Shown here: one piece after another, positions 1 to 6,582 of the stretch
Numbering within the stretch: position 1 is the stretch's first letter
Layout: each line of letters opens with the position of its first letter
Notes under the pieces: generated by a model
What the model saw: the letters and a program-made list of their open reading frames with translations, nothing else
Database searches by the model: none
Told to the model about the DNA's origin: nothing
Position numbers and translations under genes: made by a program
Assembly (NCBI GenBank): GCA_018814245.1
Contig: JAHIZN010000282.1
Coordinates: 1-10,422 of the forward strand
Source of the DNA: a bacterium
Lineage (GTDB): Bacteria > UBA9089 > CG2-30-40-21
Reading direction: 5' to 3'
DNA: 10,422 nt

Positions 1-25
1 AAATTCAATCGGTTTGAAATTATAC

Positions 26-40
26 AGTTCCTACGGAACT
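26..40. repeat. 15-bp palindrome, GTTCCTACGGAAC type
   Basis: AGTTCC and GGAACT form perfect 6-bp arms around TAC. A related palindrome follows 35 bases downstream, so this looks like a member of a short dispersed palindrome family rather than a chance hairpin. Function is unknown. Confidence 0.55.
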
Positions 41-64
41 GATTGATTTGTTTATAATTGTTCT

Positions 65-99
65 ACCGATATTATGTTCCTAACGGAACAATTGTCGGT
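65..99. repeat. Second GTTCC-TAAC-GGAAC palindrome with longer imperfect arms
   Basis: TGTTCC (75-80) and GGAACA (85-90) are perfect arms around TAAC. ACCGA (65-69) and TCGGT (95-99) extend the symmetry with imperfect pairing between. AATTGTTC at 56-63 can alternatively pair with GAACAATT at 86-93, so two competing folds exist. It shares its core with the palindrome at 26-40. Confidence 0.5.
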
Positions 100-119
100 G
101 TTTTATAAGCTTGATGTAA

Positions 120-128
120 TTATCCACA
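120..128 (+). promoter_or_regulatory. Consensus DnaA box
   Basis: TTATCCACA matches the classical DnaA box exactly. It is the only one I see in the window and lies about 46 bases upstream of the tig -35. A single box does not make an origin. It could be a DnaA regulatory site or chance. Confidence 0.35.
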
Positions 129-173
129 ACCGCACAGGTCGCATTTTTTTTGACAAATTCTCAAGTCAGCTGA

Positions 174-202
174 TTGACAAATCTCAAAATATATGATAAA
201 AT
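174..202 (+). promoter_or_regulatory. Sigma-70-type promoter for tig
   Basis: TTGACA (174-179) and TAAAAT (197-202) are separated by 17 bases, the ideal spacing, and lie about 49 bases before the tig start. A direct repeat of the -35 region, TTGACAAAT followed by CTCAA, occurs 24 bases upstream (150-164) without a good -10 of its own. It may be a regulator half-site or a duplicated -35. Confidence 0.75.
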
Positions 203-250
203 AATGTTTTAATCTAATGAAATGGTTGAATATGCTATAAGGAGGAAGAT

Positions 251-1534
251 GTGCAGTTAGAATGTGAACACAAGGATGATTGTCAGGTTAATTTTAAGGT
301 GGTTATTCCTAAGGAGCAGATAGTATCAAAATATGAAAAGGAGTTGAATGCCGTCCTTGCAAGGGTAGAATTGCCTGGATTCAGAGCAGGCAAGGCTCCC
401 AAAAACATGGTTGCATCCAGGTTTAGCCATAAGATAGAGAAAGAGACTATTCAGAAACTTATTAGTGAGGCATGTGCAGAAGGAATGAAACAGCATGATC
501 TTCAGCCAATAGCCCTCCCTGTTATTGATAACATACAATATAAAGATAGAGAAGAGCTTTCCTTTACCGCCCTGATAGAGGTAAAACCAAGGATAGAGTT
601 TGAAGATTATCGTAACATGCCTTTAATTAAAAAGATAGTAGAGGTTAAGGATGAGGATATTGAATCACAGCTTCAACATCTGCAGAATGAATATGCTACT
701 CTGGTAGATGTAGATGATAATAGAGCGGCAATGTATGGGGATGTTGCTATTGTAGATTTTGAATATACAGTGGATGGTATTACGCAAAACAAGGAAAATT
801 CCTTGATAGAAATAGGCAAAGATACTGCCTTGCCTGAGTTTGAGGAAAGATTGGCTGGGCTTCGGGTTGGTGAGGGTGCTACATTCACACTTACTATACC
901 TGAGAATTTTGTTAATCCTGACATAGCAGGGAAAGATGCAACCTTTAAGGTTAAGATGAATGAGCTGAAACAAAAACATTTTCCTGCAATTGATGATGAG
1001 TTTGCTAAGGATATGGGGGAGTATGAAACCATTGATGATGTAAAGGTGGCAATAAGGAATGAACTTGTGAACATGAATGAGGCAACTGCTCAAAATGTGT
1101 TAAAGGGTAAGATTATAGAAAAACTGCTCGAAAGATGTGATTTCTCTCTTCCAAAGACATTGGTTAAAAAGGAAACAGAGATTCTTGTTGAAGAATTTCT
1201 CCTTTATCTTCAGGGACAAGGGATTCAACCACCAGAAGAGGTGATGGCCAATGAGTCATTAACTCAAAAGTTTCAACCAAGGGCTGAGAAAAAGCTTAAA
1301 TCATTGTTAATTCTGGAACATATTGCCTTAAAAGAAAATATTGCTGTTAGTAAAGAGGAGTATAAAAATTGGATCTTTACTGATTTCAGGGGAGATGCGG
1401 AAAAAATAAGAGAATATTTGTCTGATGAAGAAAAAATGGATATGAAAATGCATGAGATGTTGATAGATAAAATATTAAATTTTCTCTTAGATGTTGCCGA
1501 TATAAAAATTGAGATGGTAAGTCAGTTGGAGTAG
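251..1534 (+). CDS. tig: Trigger factor, ribosome-associated chaperone and prolyl isomerase
   Basis: Trigger factor docks at the ribosomal exit tunnel and shields nascent chains. Its FKBP-like domain isomerises prolyl bonds. The 427-aa length is normal for the family. The ribosome-binding signature GFRAGKAP is at residues 43-50 inside the N-terminal domain (about 1-120). The FKBP-type insert spans about 158-241, opening at the MYGDVAIVDFEY stretch, and the helical chaperone arms follow to the C-terminus. The GTG start is chosen because AAGGAGG (239-245) lies 5 bases upstream and the N-terminus aligns with the family. It is followed by clpP and clpX, the conserved tig-clpP-clpX order, and is led by the promoter at 174-202. 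It ends in TAG and a short hairpin follows. Identification is secure. Confidence 0.97.
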   Translation: MQLECEHKDDCQVNFKVVIPKEQIVSKYEKELNAVLARVELPGFRAGKAPKNMVASRFSHKIEKETIQKLISEACAEGMKQHDLQPIALPVIDNIQYKDREELSFTALIEVKPRIEFEDYRNMPLIKKIVEVKDEDIESQLQHLQNEYATLVDVDDNRAAMYGDVAIVDFEYTVDGITQNKENSLIEIGKDTALPEFEERLAGLRVGEGATFTLTIPENFVNPDIAGKDATFKVKMNELKQKHFPAIDDEFAKDMGEYETIDDVKVAIRNELVNMNEATAQNVLKGKIIEKLLERCDFSLPKTLVKKETEILVEEFLLYLQGQGIQPPEEVMANESLTQKFQPRAEKKLKSLLILEHIALKENIAVSKEEYKNWIFTDFRGDAEKIREYLSDEEKMDMKMHEMLIDKILNFLLDVADIKIEMVSQLE

Positions 1535-1535
1535 G

Positions 1536-1557
1536 GGGCAGACCTATGTGTCTGCCC
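1536..1557 (+). terminator. Hairpin after tig, weak terminator candidate
   Basis: GGGCAGAC (1536-1543) and GTCTGCCC (1550-1557) form a perfect 8-bp stem with a 6-base loop two bases past the tig stop. No U-run follows, so it may act as an mRNA 3'-end stabiliser or partial attenuator between tig and clpP rather than a full terminator. Confidence 0.45.
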
Positions 1558-1571
1558 TGATAATCAGGAGA

Positions 1572-1598
1572 CAGAATTCAGAATTCAGGAGCCAGAAT
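1572..1598 (+). repeat. Period-7 CAGAATT repeat, copy 1
   Basis: Two CAGAATT heptamers are followed by CAGGAGCCAGAAT. The same roughly 27-base sequence recurs at 3920-3946 with one visible change (GAGCC to GAGTC). It lies in the tig-clpP spacer. Confidence 0.7.
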
Positions 1599-1670
1599 GA
1601 AAACACTTCGAAAAGATTAACAAGTCTGAATATCTGAACAGTTACGAACATATTACATTGGAGGGAAAAA

Positions 1671-2330
1671 ATGGCGTTGATTCCTATGGTTGTTGAACAG
1701 AGTGCGAGAGGAGAGCGAGGGTATGATATTTATTCTCGTTTGTTGAAGGAAAGGATCATATTTATCGGTACCCCGATTGATGATGATGTTGCTAATGTTA
1801 TTATTGCTCAAATATTGTTTTTAGAGGCTGATGACCCGGAAAAGGATATCAACCTTTATATCAATAGCCCTGGTGGAGTGGTAACTGCAGGGCTTGCTAT
1901 TTACGATACGATACAATATGTAAAGGCAGATATTGCTACTATTTGCGTTGGTCAGGCAGCCAGCATGGGTGCCTTGCTGCTTGCTGCAGGTACAAAGGGT
2001 AAAAGATTTGCCCTGCCTCATGCCCGCATTATGATCCATCAACCGCTTGGTGGTGTTCAGGGACAGGCAGTGGATATTCATATTCAGGCACAGGAAATCA
2101 TGAGGATGAGGGATTTATTGAATCATATTCTCGCAACACATACTGGTCAAACAATGGATGATGTTCAGCGAGGTACGGACAGGGATTATTATATGTCTGC
2201 GGATGAAGCCAAGGATTATGGGATAATAGATGAGGTTCTTCAATCACGAGCAACAACAGTAGTTGGACTAAAGATTGAACCGAAGAAGATTGAACCAAAG
2301 ATTGAACCAAAGGGAAGGAAGGGTAAGTAG
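1671..2330 (+). CDS. clpP: ClpP, ATP-dependent Clp protease proteolytic subunit
   Basis: ClpP is a serine peptidase that assembles into a double-heptamer chamber and degrades chains threaded in by ClpX or another Clp ATPase. The catalytic triad is Ser98 in GQAASMG, His123 in MIHQP and Asp172 in TDRDYYMS. The N-terminus (MALIPMVVEQSARGERGYDIYSR) starts directly at the mature-like region with little propeptide. GGAGGG (1660-1665) supports the ATG. The core ends near residue 195 as in ordinary ClpP. It is followed by an unusual tail of about 20 residues with three copies of a KIEP(K) unit and a basic end, coded by near-identical 12-base repeats at about 2271-2310. clpX lies next, after a repeat-rich 325-base spacer. 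The tail may be repeat expansion. Core identification is secure. Confidence 0.97.
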   Translation: MALIPMVVEQSARGERGYDIYSRLLKERIIFIGTPIDDDVANVIIAQILFLEADDPEKDINLYINSPGGVVTAGLAIYDTIQYVKADIATICVGQAASMGALLLAAGTKGKRFALPHARIMIHQPLGGVQGQAVDIHIQAQEIMRMRDLLNHILATHTGQTMDDVQRGTDRDYYMSADEAKDYGIIDEVLQSRATTVVGLKIEPKKIEPKIEPKGRKGK

Positions 2331-2461
2331 GAATCGCGAATTGCGAATCTCGAATTGCGAATTTGAAGATTGGCAGAAAACTCGAATTGCGAATTGCGAA
2401 TCGCGAATCTGAAGAGAGGGAAGTAGGAATCTCGAATTGCGAATCGCGAATTGCGAATCTG
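2331..2461 (+). repeat. Heptamer (GAATTGC/GAATCGC) repeat array after clpP
   Basis: The array has period 7, with units GAATTGC, GAATCGC and GAATCTC in three runs (about 2331-2359, 2381-2411 and 2428-2461). A segment reading GAAGTAGGAATC at 2420-2431 echoes the clpP end (GTAAGTAGGAATC at 2323-2335, stop codon included). This suggests the array grew by duplication from the clpP 3' end. The last run is inverted relative to 2606-2639. Confidence 0.8.
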
Positions 2462-2639
2462 TTTCATTTCGTAACTACTCAGCTACTGTGATTTTTTAGC
2501 GGTACAAAGGTAAGTCAATCACTACATAATAGTGGTCTCAGGTTGGCACTCCTCGGATACAAACCACTAAAAAATGAAATAGCGGAATTAGTTACCTTAT
2601 TTCTTCAGATTCGCAATTCGCAATTCGCAATTCGCAATT
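2428..2639. repeat. Long inverted repeat enclosing the clpX leader region
   Basis: The arms 2428-2461 and 2606-2639 are reverse complements at about 31 of 34 positions and consist of the same heptamers. Inside, GTAACT (2471-2476) pairs with AGTTAC (2590-2595), and ATTTTTTAGCGGT (2491-2503) pairs with ACCACTAAAAAAT (2563-2575) with one mismatch. The nested symmetry covers about 210 bases and stops just before the clpX ribosome binding site. It may be a MITE-like element or a structured mRNA leader. There is no ORF inside. Confidence 0.65.
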
Positions 2640-2655
2640 AAAAAGGAGGAAGGTT

Positions 2656-3900
2656 ATGCTCCGTTTTGGGGACAAGAGTGAAAGGGTGGTATGTTCTTTT
2701 TGCGGTAAGAATCAGGCGGATGTGAGGAAGTTGGTTTCTGGTCCGGGTGTTTTTATCTGTGATGAATGTGTTGGATTATGCAACGAAATAATCGGAGATG
2801 AATGGACATCTGTAAGGAAATTTAATCCAGGCTATCTGCCAAGTCCTAAAGAGATAAAGACTGTCTTGGATGAGTATATTATTGGTCAGGAAACATCAAA
2901 AAAGGTTCTTTCTGTAGCAGTATACAATCACTATAAACGAGTAAATTATTCTGCTTCCCGTAGAAATGATATTGAATTAGAAAAGAGTAATATCCTTTTG
3001 ATAGGACCAACCGGTTCAGGGAAAACCCTGCTTGCTCAAACCATGGCTAAGATATTGGATGTGCCGCTGGCAATAGTAGATGCTACTGCCTTAACTGAGG
3101 CAGGGTATGTTGGTGAGGATGTGGAAAATATTCTGCTTCGACTTATTCAGGTGGCTGATTTTGATGTGAAACGAGCAGAGATGGGGATTATCTTTATTGA
3201 CGAGATAGATAAGGTTTCCAGAAAAGGGGATAGTGCTTCTATCACCAGGGATGTTTCTGGTGAGGGGGTGCAGCAGGCATTATTAAGGATATTGGAAGGA
3301 ACTGTGGCTAATGTCCCGCCACAGGGTGGAAGAAAGCATCCACAGCAAGAGTATATTCAGTTAGATACCTCAAATATCCTTTTTATATGTGGTGGTGCCT
3401 TTGTTGGACTGGAGGATGTTATTGAGCAGCGGATTGGTAAAAAAACCCTTGGATTCGGAGGAATGATTAAAACAAAACAGGAAAGAAACAGTGGAGAGAT
3501 TTTATCACAGGTTATTCCTGACGATCTATTGAAATATGGCTTGATCCCTGAGTTTATTGGCAGGCTTCCTGTTATATCAGCCCTTGATGCATTGAAAAAG
3601 GATGATCTTATGCGTATATTGATAGAGCCGAGAAATGCTTTAGTAAAACAGTACCAGAGATTTTTCGAGATGGAGGGTGTAAGATTAAGATTTACTGATG
3701 ATGCTGTTGAAACAATTGCAGAGATAGCTATTAAACGAGAAACAGGAGCAAGGGGATTACGGTCTGTGATTGAAGATGCAATGCTTGATATTATGTATGA
3801 GATTCCCTCCAGAACCAACATAAAAGAGGTTGTTATTACCAAAGAGGTTGTTCATGGTAAGGCAAAGCCTACTATGATGCTGCATAAGGAGATTGCGTAA
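2656..3900 (+). CDS. clpX: ClpX, AAA+ unfoldase of the ClpXP protease
   Basis: ClpX binds tagged proteins, unfolds them with ATP and passes them to ClpP. The 414-aa length is normal. The N-terminal C4 zinc-binding domain uses Cys13, Cys16, Cys35 and Cys38. Walker A GPTGSGKT is at 117-124, the pore-1 GYVG loop at 150-153, Walker B IIFIDEID at 178-185, the RKH loop at 226-228, and the sensor-2 region GARGLR at 364-369. The ClpP-docking tripeptide is LGF (265-267) where E. coli has IGF, a conservative variant. GGAGG (2645-2649) is 6 bases before the ATG. The gene could be cotranscribed with tig-clpP or driven from the structured spacer. I see no clear sigma-70 promoter there. Identification is secure. 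Confidence 0.98.
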   Translation: MLRFGDKSERVVCSFCGKNQADVRKLVSGPGVFICDECVGLCNEIIGDEWTSVRKFNPGYLPSPKEIKTVLDEYIIGQETSKKVLSVAVYNHYKRVNYSASRRNDIELEKSNILLIGPTGSGKTLLAQTMAKILDVPLAIVDATALTEAGYVGEDVENILLRLIQVADFDVKRAEMGIIFIDEIDKVSRKGDSASITRDVSGEGVQQALLRILEGTVANVPPQGGRKHPQQEYIQLDTSNILFICGGAFVGLEDVIEQRIGKKTLGFGGMIKTKQERNSGEILSQVIPDDLLKYGLIPEFIGRLPVISALDALKKDDLMRILIEPRNALVKQYQRFFEMEGVRLRFTDDAVETIAEIAIKRETGARGLRSVIEDAMLDIMYEIPSRTNIKEVVITKEVVHGKAKPTMMLHKEIA

Positions 3901-3919
3901 AATAACTATATCAAGCAGC

Positions 3920-3956
3920 CAGAATTCAGAATTCAGGAGTCAGAATCCAGAATCGA
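3920..3956 (+). repeat. Period-7 CAGAATT repeat, copy 2
   Basis: This copy repeats the element at 1572-1598, with two CAGAATT units then CAGGAGTCAGAAT, and adds a further CCAGAATC. It sits 20 bases after the clpX stop. Confidence 0.7.
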
Positions 3957-3983
3957 TAATCGGTGCCATTATCCTGATCGATT
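3951..3983. terminator. Imperfect hairpin after clpX
   Basis: GATAAT (3955-3960) pairs with ATTATC (3968-3973) around a 7-base loop, and AATC/GATT (3951-3954, 3980-3983) adds outer pairs after an internal bulge. No U-run follows. Termination is only a possibility. Confidence 0.25.
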
Positions 3984-4004
3984 GTAGCTATTCAGGAGGC
4001 AAAC

Positions 4005-4037
4005 AGACTTCCGAAGTTTTCAAAACTTCGGAAGTCT
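4005..4037. repeat. 33-bp near-perfect palindrome between clpX and hppA
   Basis: AGACTTCCGAAGTTTT (4005-4020) and its exact reverse complement (4022-4037) flank one central C. In RNA this would give about 15 pairs with a 3-base loop. The 3' side is not U-rich, so it does not look like an intrinsic terminator. It may be a dispersed palindromic repeat or a cruciform site. Confidence 0.8.
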
Positions 4038-4070
4038 AAGAAGTTTCCCCTCGCAAAGGAATGTCACTAC

Positions 4071-4101
4071 AAGATATGTCAACTTAATTAATGGATTGCA
4101 T
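4071..4101 (+). repeat. 31-bp dispersed repeat, copy 1
   Basis: This segment, centred on TTAATTAA, is the reverse complement of 10075-10105 at 30 of 31 positions. It lies 26 bases before the hppA start. The other copy begins at the 3' end of the broken HEPN gene. Confidence 0.75.
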
Positions 4102-4126
4102 GTAAATAAAAATCAGGAGGTAGTAA

Positions 4127-6163
4127 GTGGAAGGTTTAGAAAGTTTGGTAGGTTACGCATGGGTTTTTGGAGTGGTCGGTTTATTGATTGCCTTTGCCAT
4201 CTTTTTGGGAATCAAGAGGCTGGATGCAGGGAATGAACGAATGCAGGAGATTGCCCATCAGATTCATCTTGGGGCAATGGTTTTCCTGAGGACAGAGTAT
4301 CTGGTGATTGCTGTTTTTGTGGCAGTTGTCTTTGGGTTGCTGGTTAGATTTATCAACCTTCAGACGGGTATTGCCTTTGTTAGCGGCGGGTGTTGCTCTA
4401 TGCTGGCAGGCTTTTTTGGTATGCATGCAGCTACTATAGCCAATGTAAGAACGACTCAGGCAGCAGCTACAAAGGGACAGTCTTCTGCCCTTCAGGTTGC
4501 CTTTTCCGGCGGCTCAGTGATGGGGCTGTCTGTGGCGAGCATTGGACTTTTGGGGCTTGGTTTCTTTTACATGTTGTTTGGTAAGCCTGATACAGCGGTT
4601 ATAATCAATGGGTTTGCCATGGGTGCCAGTTCGATTGCTTTATTTGCCAGGGTTGGCGGCGGGATATATACCAAGTCAGCTGATGTTGGATCAGATTTGG
4701 TTGGTAAGATTGAGGCAGGTATCCCTGAGGATGACCCAAGAAATCCTGGGGTTATTGCAGATAATGTGGGGGATAATGTTGGTGATGTAGCTGGTATGGG
4801 TGCTGATTTGTTTGAGTCTTATGTAGGATCTATGCTTGCACCTATTATTATCGCAGCAACCCTGTCTGGTATAGCAGGACAAGAAATGTTATCCCGACTG
4901 CAGGGTACACAGCTCCAGCTTATGGCTGTACCAATCCTTGTTGCCATGGTTGGCTTGATAGCCTCTATTATTGGTATAGCCTCGATGAAAATATTCAGGA
5001 TGCTTGATCCGGCATCTATTTTAAGAAACTCATCCTTTGTAAGCATGGGTATCTTGTTGGTTGTTGTTTTTTTCATGATTAAGTCCATGGGGATTTCCAT
5101 AGGTGTATATTATGCCATAGCAAGCGGTTGTCTGGCTGGTGTGGCAATTGGCTTGCTTACTGAGTATTATACCAGTGGAAAGCCGATTATAACTATTGCC
5201 AATTCTTGCAAGACCGGTGCAGCAACAAATATTATCACTGGTTTTGCGGTTGGCATGAAAAGTGTTACCCTGCCTGTTCTGGTAATTTGTGTGACTGTGT
5301 TTGTTGCCTTTCAATCTGCAGGTCTTTATGGGGTGGCTATATCTGCGATTGGCATGCTTGCTACCATTGGGATTACCATGTCTGTAGATGCCTATGGGCC
5401 GATTGCAGACAATGCTGGTGGTATCTCAGAGATGGCCGAGCTTGGACCTGAGGTAAGAAAGATTACCGATAAACTTGATTCACTTGGTAATACGACTGCA
5501 GCCATGGGTAAGGGGTTTGCTGTTGGTTCTGCAGCCATTACTGCTCTGGCATTATTTTCTGCTTACAGCCAGGTAGTAAACCTTCAGGTGATTAATATAC
5601 TTAGTGCTAAGGTAGTGATTGGGCTGTTTATTGGCGGGGTTATACCCTATCTGATTGCTGCTCTTACTATGACTGCGGTAGGTAAGGCAGCAGCAGGTAT
5701 GGTTGAGGAGATTCGTCGGCAGTTCAGGGAGATTAAGGGCTTGATGGAAGGGAAGGCAAAGCCTGATACAGGCAGGTGTGTTAAGATTGCTACCAACTCG
5801 GCTATAAAAGAGATGATTATCCCTGGATTAACAGCGGTTATTGCTCCGGTACTTGTTGGGTTTATCCTGGGTACAGAGGCATTGGGTGGAATGCTTGCCG
5901 GTGCTACGGTTTCTGGTGTGTTATTGGCTTTAATGATGGCTAATAGCGGTGGGGCATGGGATAATGCTAAGAAGTATATTGAACACGGTAACCTTGGCGG
6001 TAAGGGCTCAGATGCCCACAAGGCTGCTGTTGTTGGTGATACTGTTGGGGATCCCTTTAAGGATACATCAGGACCAGCAATGAATATCCTTATCAAGCTG
6101 ATGTCCATTGTTTCATTAGTACTTGCTCCACTTTTTGTGACGATACAGCCGCTGTTGAAGTAA
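4127..6163 (+). CDS. hppA: Membrane-integral ion-pumping pyrophosphatase, K+-dependent type
   Basis: Membrane pyrophosphatases couple PPi hydrolysis to Na+ and/or H+ export across the inner membrane. The 678-aa polytopic protein shows the PPi/Mg-binding segments DVGSDLVGK (187-194), EDDPRNP (201-207), DNVGDNVGDVAG (212-223), DAYGPIADNAGG (421-432) and GDTVGDPFKDTSGP (638-651). GNTTAAMG (454-461) has Ala where K+-independent enzymes carry Lys, so this is the K+-dependent subfamily. Glu230 in DLFESY is at the gate position used by Na+-PPases and some H+-PPases, instead of the shifted Glu of plant-type H+ pumps. From family knowledge I infer Na+ or dual Na+/H+ transport, but H+ alone is not excluded. 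The GTG start has AGGAGG (4115-4120) 6 bases upstream. It recovers PPi energy, which is typical of energy-limited anaerobes. Confidence 0.96.
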   Translation: MEGLESLVGYAWVFGVVGLLIAFAIFLGIKRLDAGNERMQEIAHQIHLGAMVFLRTEYLVIAVFVAVVFGLLVRFINLQTGIAFVSGGCCSMLAGFFGMHAATIANVRTTQAAATKGQSSALQVAFSGGSVMGLSVASIGLLGLGFFYMLFGKPDTAVIINGFAMGASSIALFARVGGGIYTKSADVGSDLVGKIEAGIPEDDPRNPGVIADNVGDNVGDVAGMGADLFESYVGSMLAPIIIAATLSGIAGQEMLSRLQGTQLQLMAVPILVAMVGLIASIIGIASMKIFRMLDPASILRNSSFVSMGILLVVVFFMIKSMGISIGVYYAIASGCLAGVAIGLLTEYYTSGKPIITIANSCKTGAATNIITGFAVGMKSVTLPVLVICVTVFVAFQSAGLYGVAISAIGMLATIGITMSVDAYGPIADNAGGISEMAELGPEVRKITDKLDSLGNTTAAMGKGFAVGSAAITALALFSAYSQVVNLQVINILSAKVVIGLFIGGVIPYLIAALTMTAVGKAAAGMVEEIRRQFREIKGLMEGKAKPDTGRCVKIATNSAIKEMIIPGLTAVIAPVLVGFILGTEALGGMLAGATVSGVLLALMMANSGGAWDNAKKYIEHGNLGGKGSDAHKAAVVGDTVGDPFKDTSGPAMNILIKLMSIVSLVLAPLFVTIQPLLK

Positions 6164-6164
6164 T

Positions 6165-6185
6165 GCAGTGGTTATTCTCCGCTGC
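6165..6185 (+). terminator. Short hairpin after hppA
   Basis: GCAGTGG (6165-6171) pairs with CCGCTGC (6179-6185), 7 pairs including one G-U, around a 7-base loop. It starts one base after the hppA stop. There is no strong U-run, so it is a weak terminator candidate. Confidence 0.35.
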
Positions 6186-6204
6186 TTGTAGGTAAGTTTA
6201 TCGT

Positions 6205-6492
6205 CAGACTGTGTGAAAACTCAATTTCACGATAATTGCCAGTAGGGGCAAGTCCCCCCGTGCTTGCCCTCTGTCTCTACAATCTGTTGCAGCACAATCT
6301 GTCGTGTCAACCTCGCTATAGGGAAAGAGCCACAAAGGGTGTAAATATCAATGGGAGAATAATTCAGCGATAATAGGTAAAGATGAGCTTGATGAGGGTT
6401 CATCTTAAGAATTTACACCCTTTGTGGCTCTTTCCCTTCTCGTTAATCTGTCGTAGTATTGATGCCCAAATCATGAGTTTTTACACAGTCTG
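6205..6492. mobile_element. MITE-like non-autonomous element with 19-bp terminal inverted repeats
   Basis: The ends CAGACTGTGTGAAAACTCA (6205-6223) and TGAGTTTTTACACAGTCTG (6474-6492) are inverted with one mismatch. TCGT flanks both ends (6201-6204, 6493-6496), a possible 4-bp target duplication. A perfect 26-bp inverted repeat lies inside (6321-6346 / 6411-6436). Its loop holds an AAGATGA/TCATCTT stem (6380-6386 / 6400-6406). The left half also contains a GGGCAAG hairpin (6246-6269), perhaps a nested insertion. No transposase is coded. The right 95 bases recur inverted at 10328-10422, which supports mobility. This element accounts for most of the gene-free stretch 6164-6562. Confidence 0.8.
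6244..6270. repeat. GGGGCAAG hairpin repeat inside the MITE-like element
   Basis: GGGCAAG (6246-6252) and CTTGCCC (6263-6269) flank a C-rich loop. It resembles the GGGGCA-TG-TGCCCC element at 7298-7316. Together they suggest a second small family of GTAGGGGCA palindromes. Confidence 0.45.
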
Positions 6493-6582
6493 TCGTTTGG
6501 CGTATCGCCTTCTATTGGAACACGATAGAAATCGAGGTGACTGGTGAAAAGGAGATAGTAAAGTGTCTATATTGAGACCTCG

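Noticed and set aside
665..1093. Antisense frames across tig, clpP, clpX, hppA and the PIN gene
   Set aside because: They are shadows of strongly identified genes on the + strand and show no family features.
2542..2560. CIRCE or sigma-54 site before clpX (TTGGCACTC)
   Set aside because: The second CIRCE half GAGTGCTAA is missing at the required spacing, and there is no TGC-type -12 element after TGGCAC.
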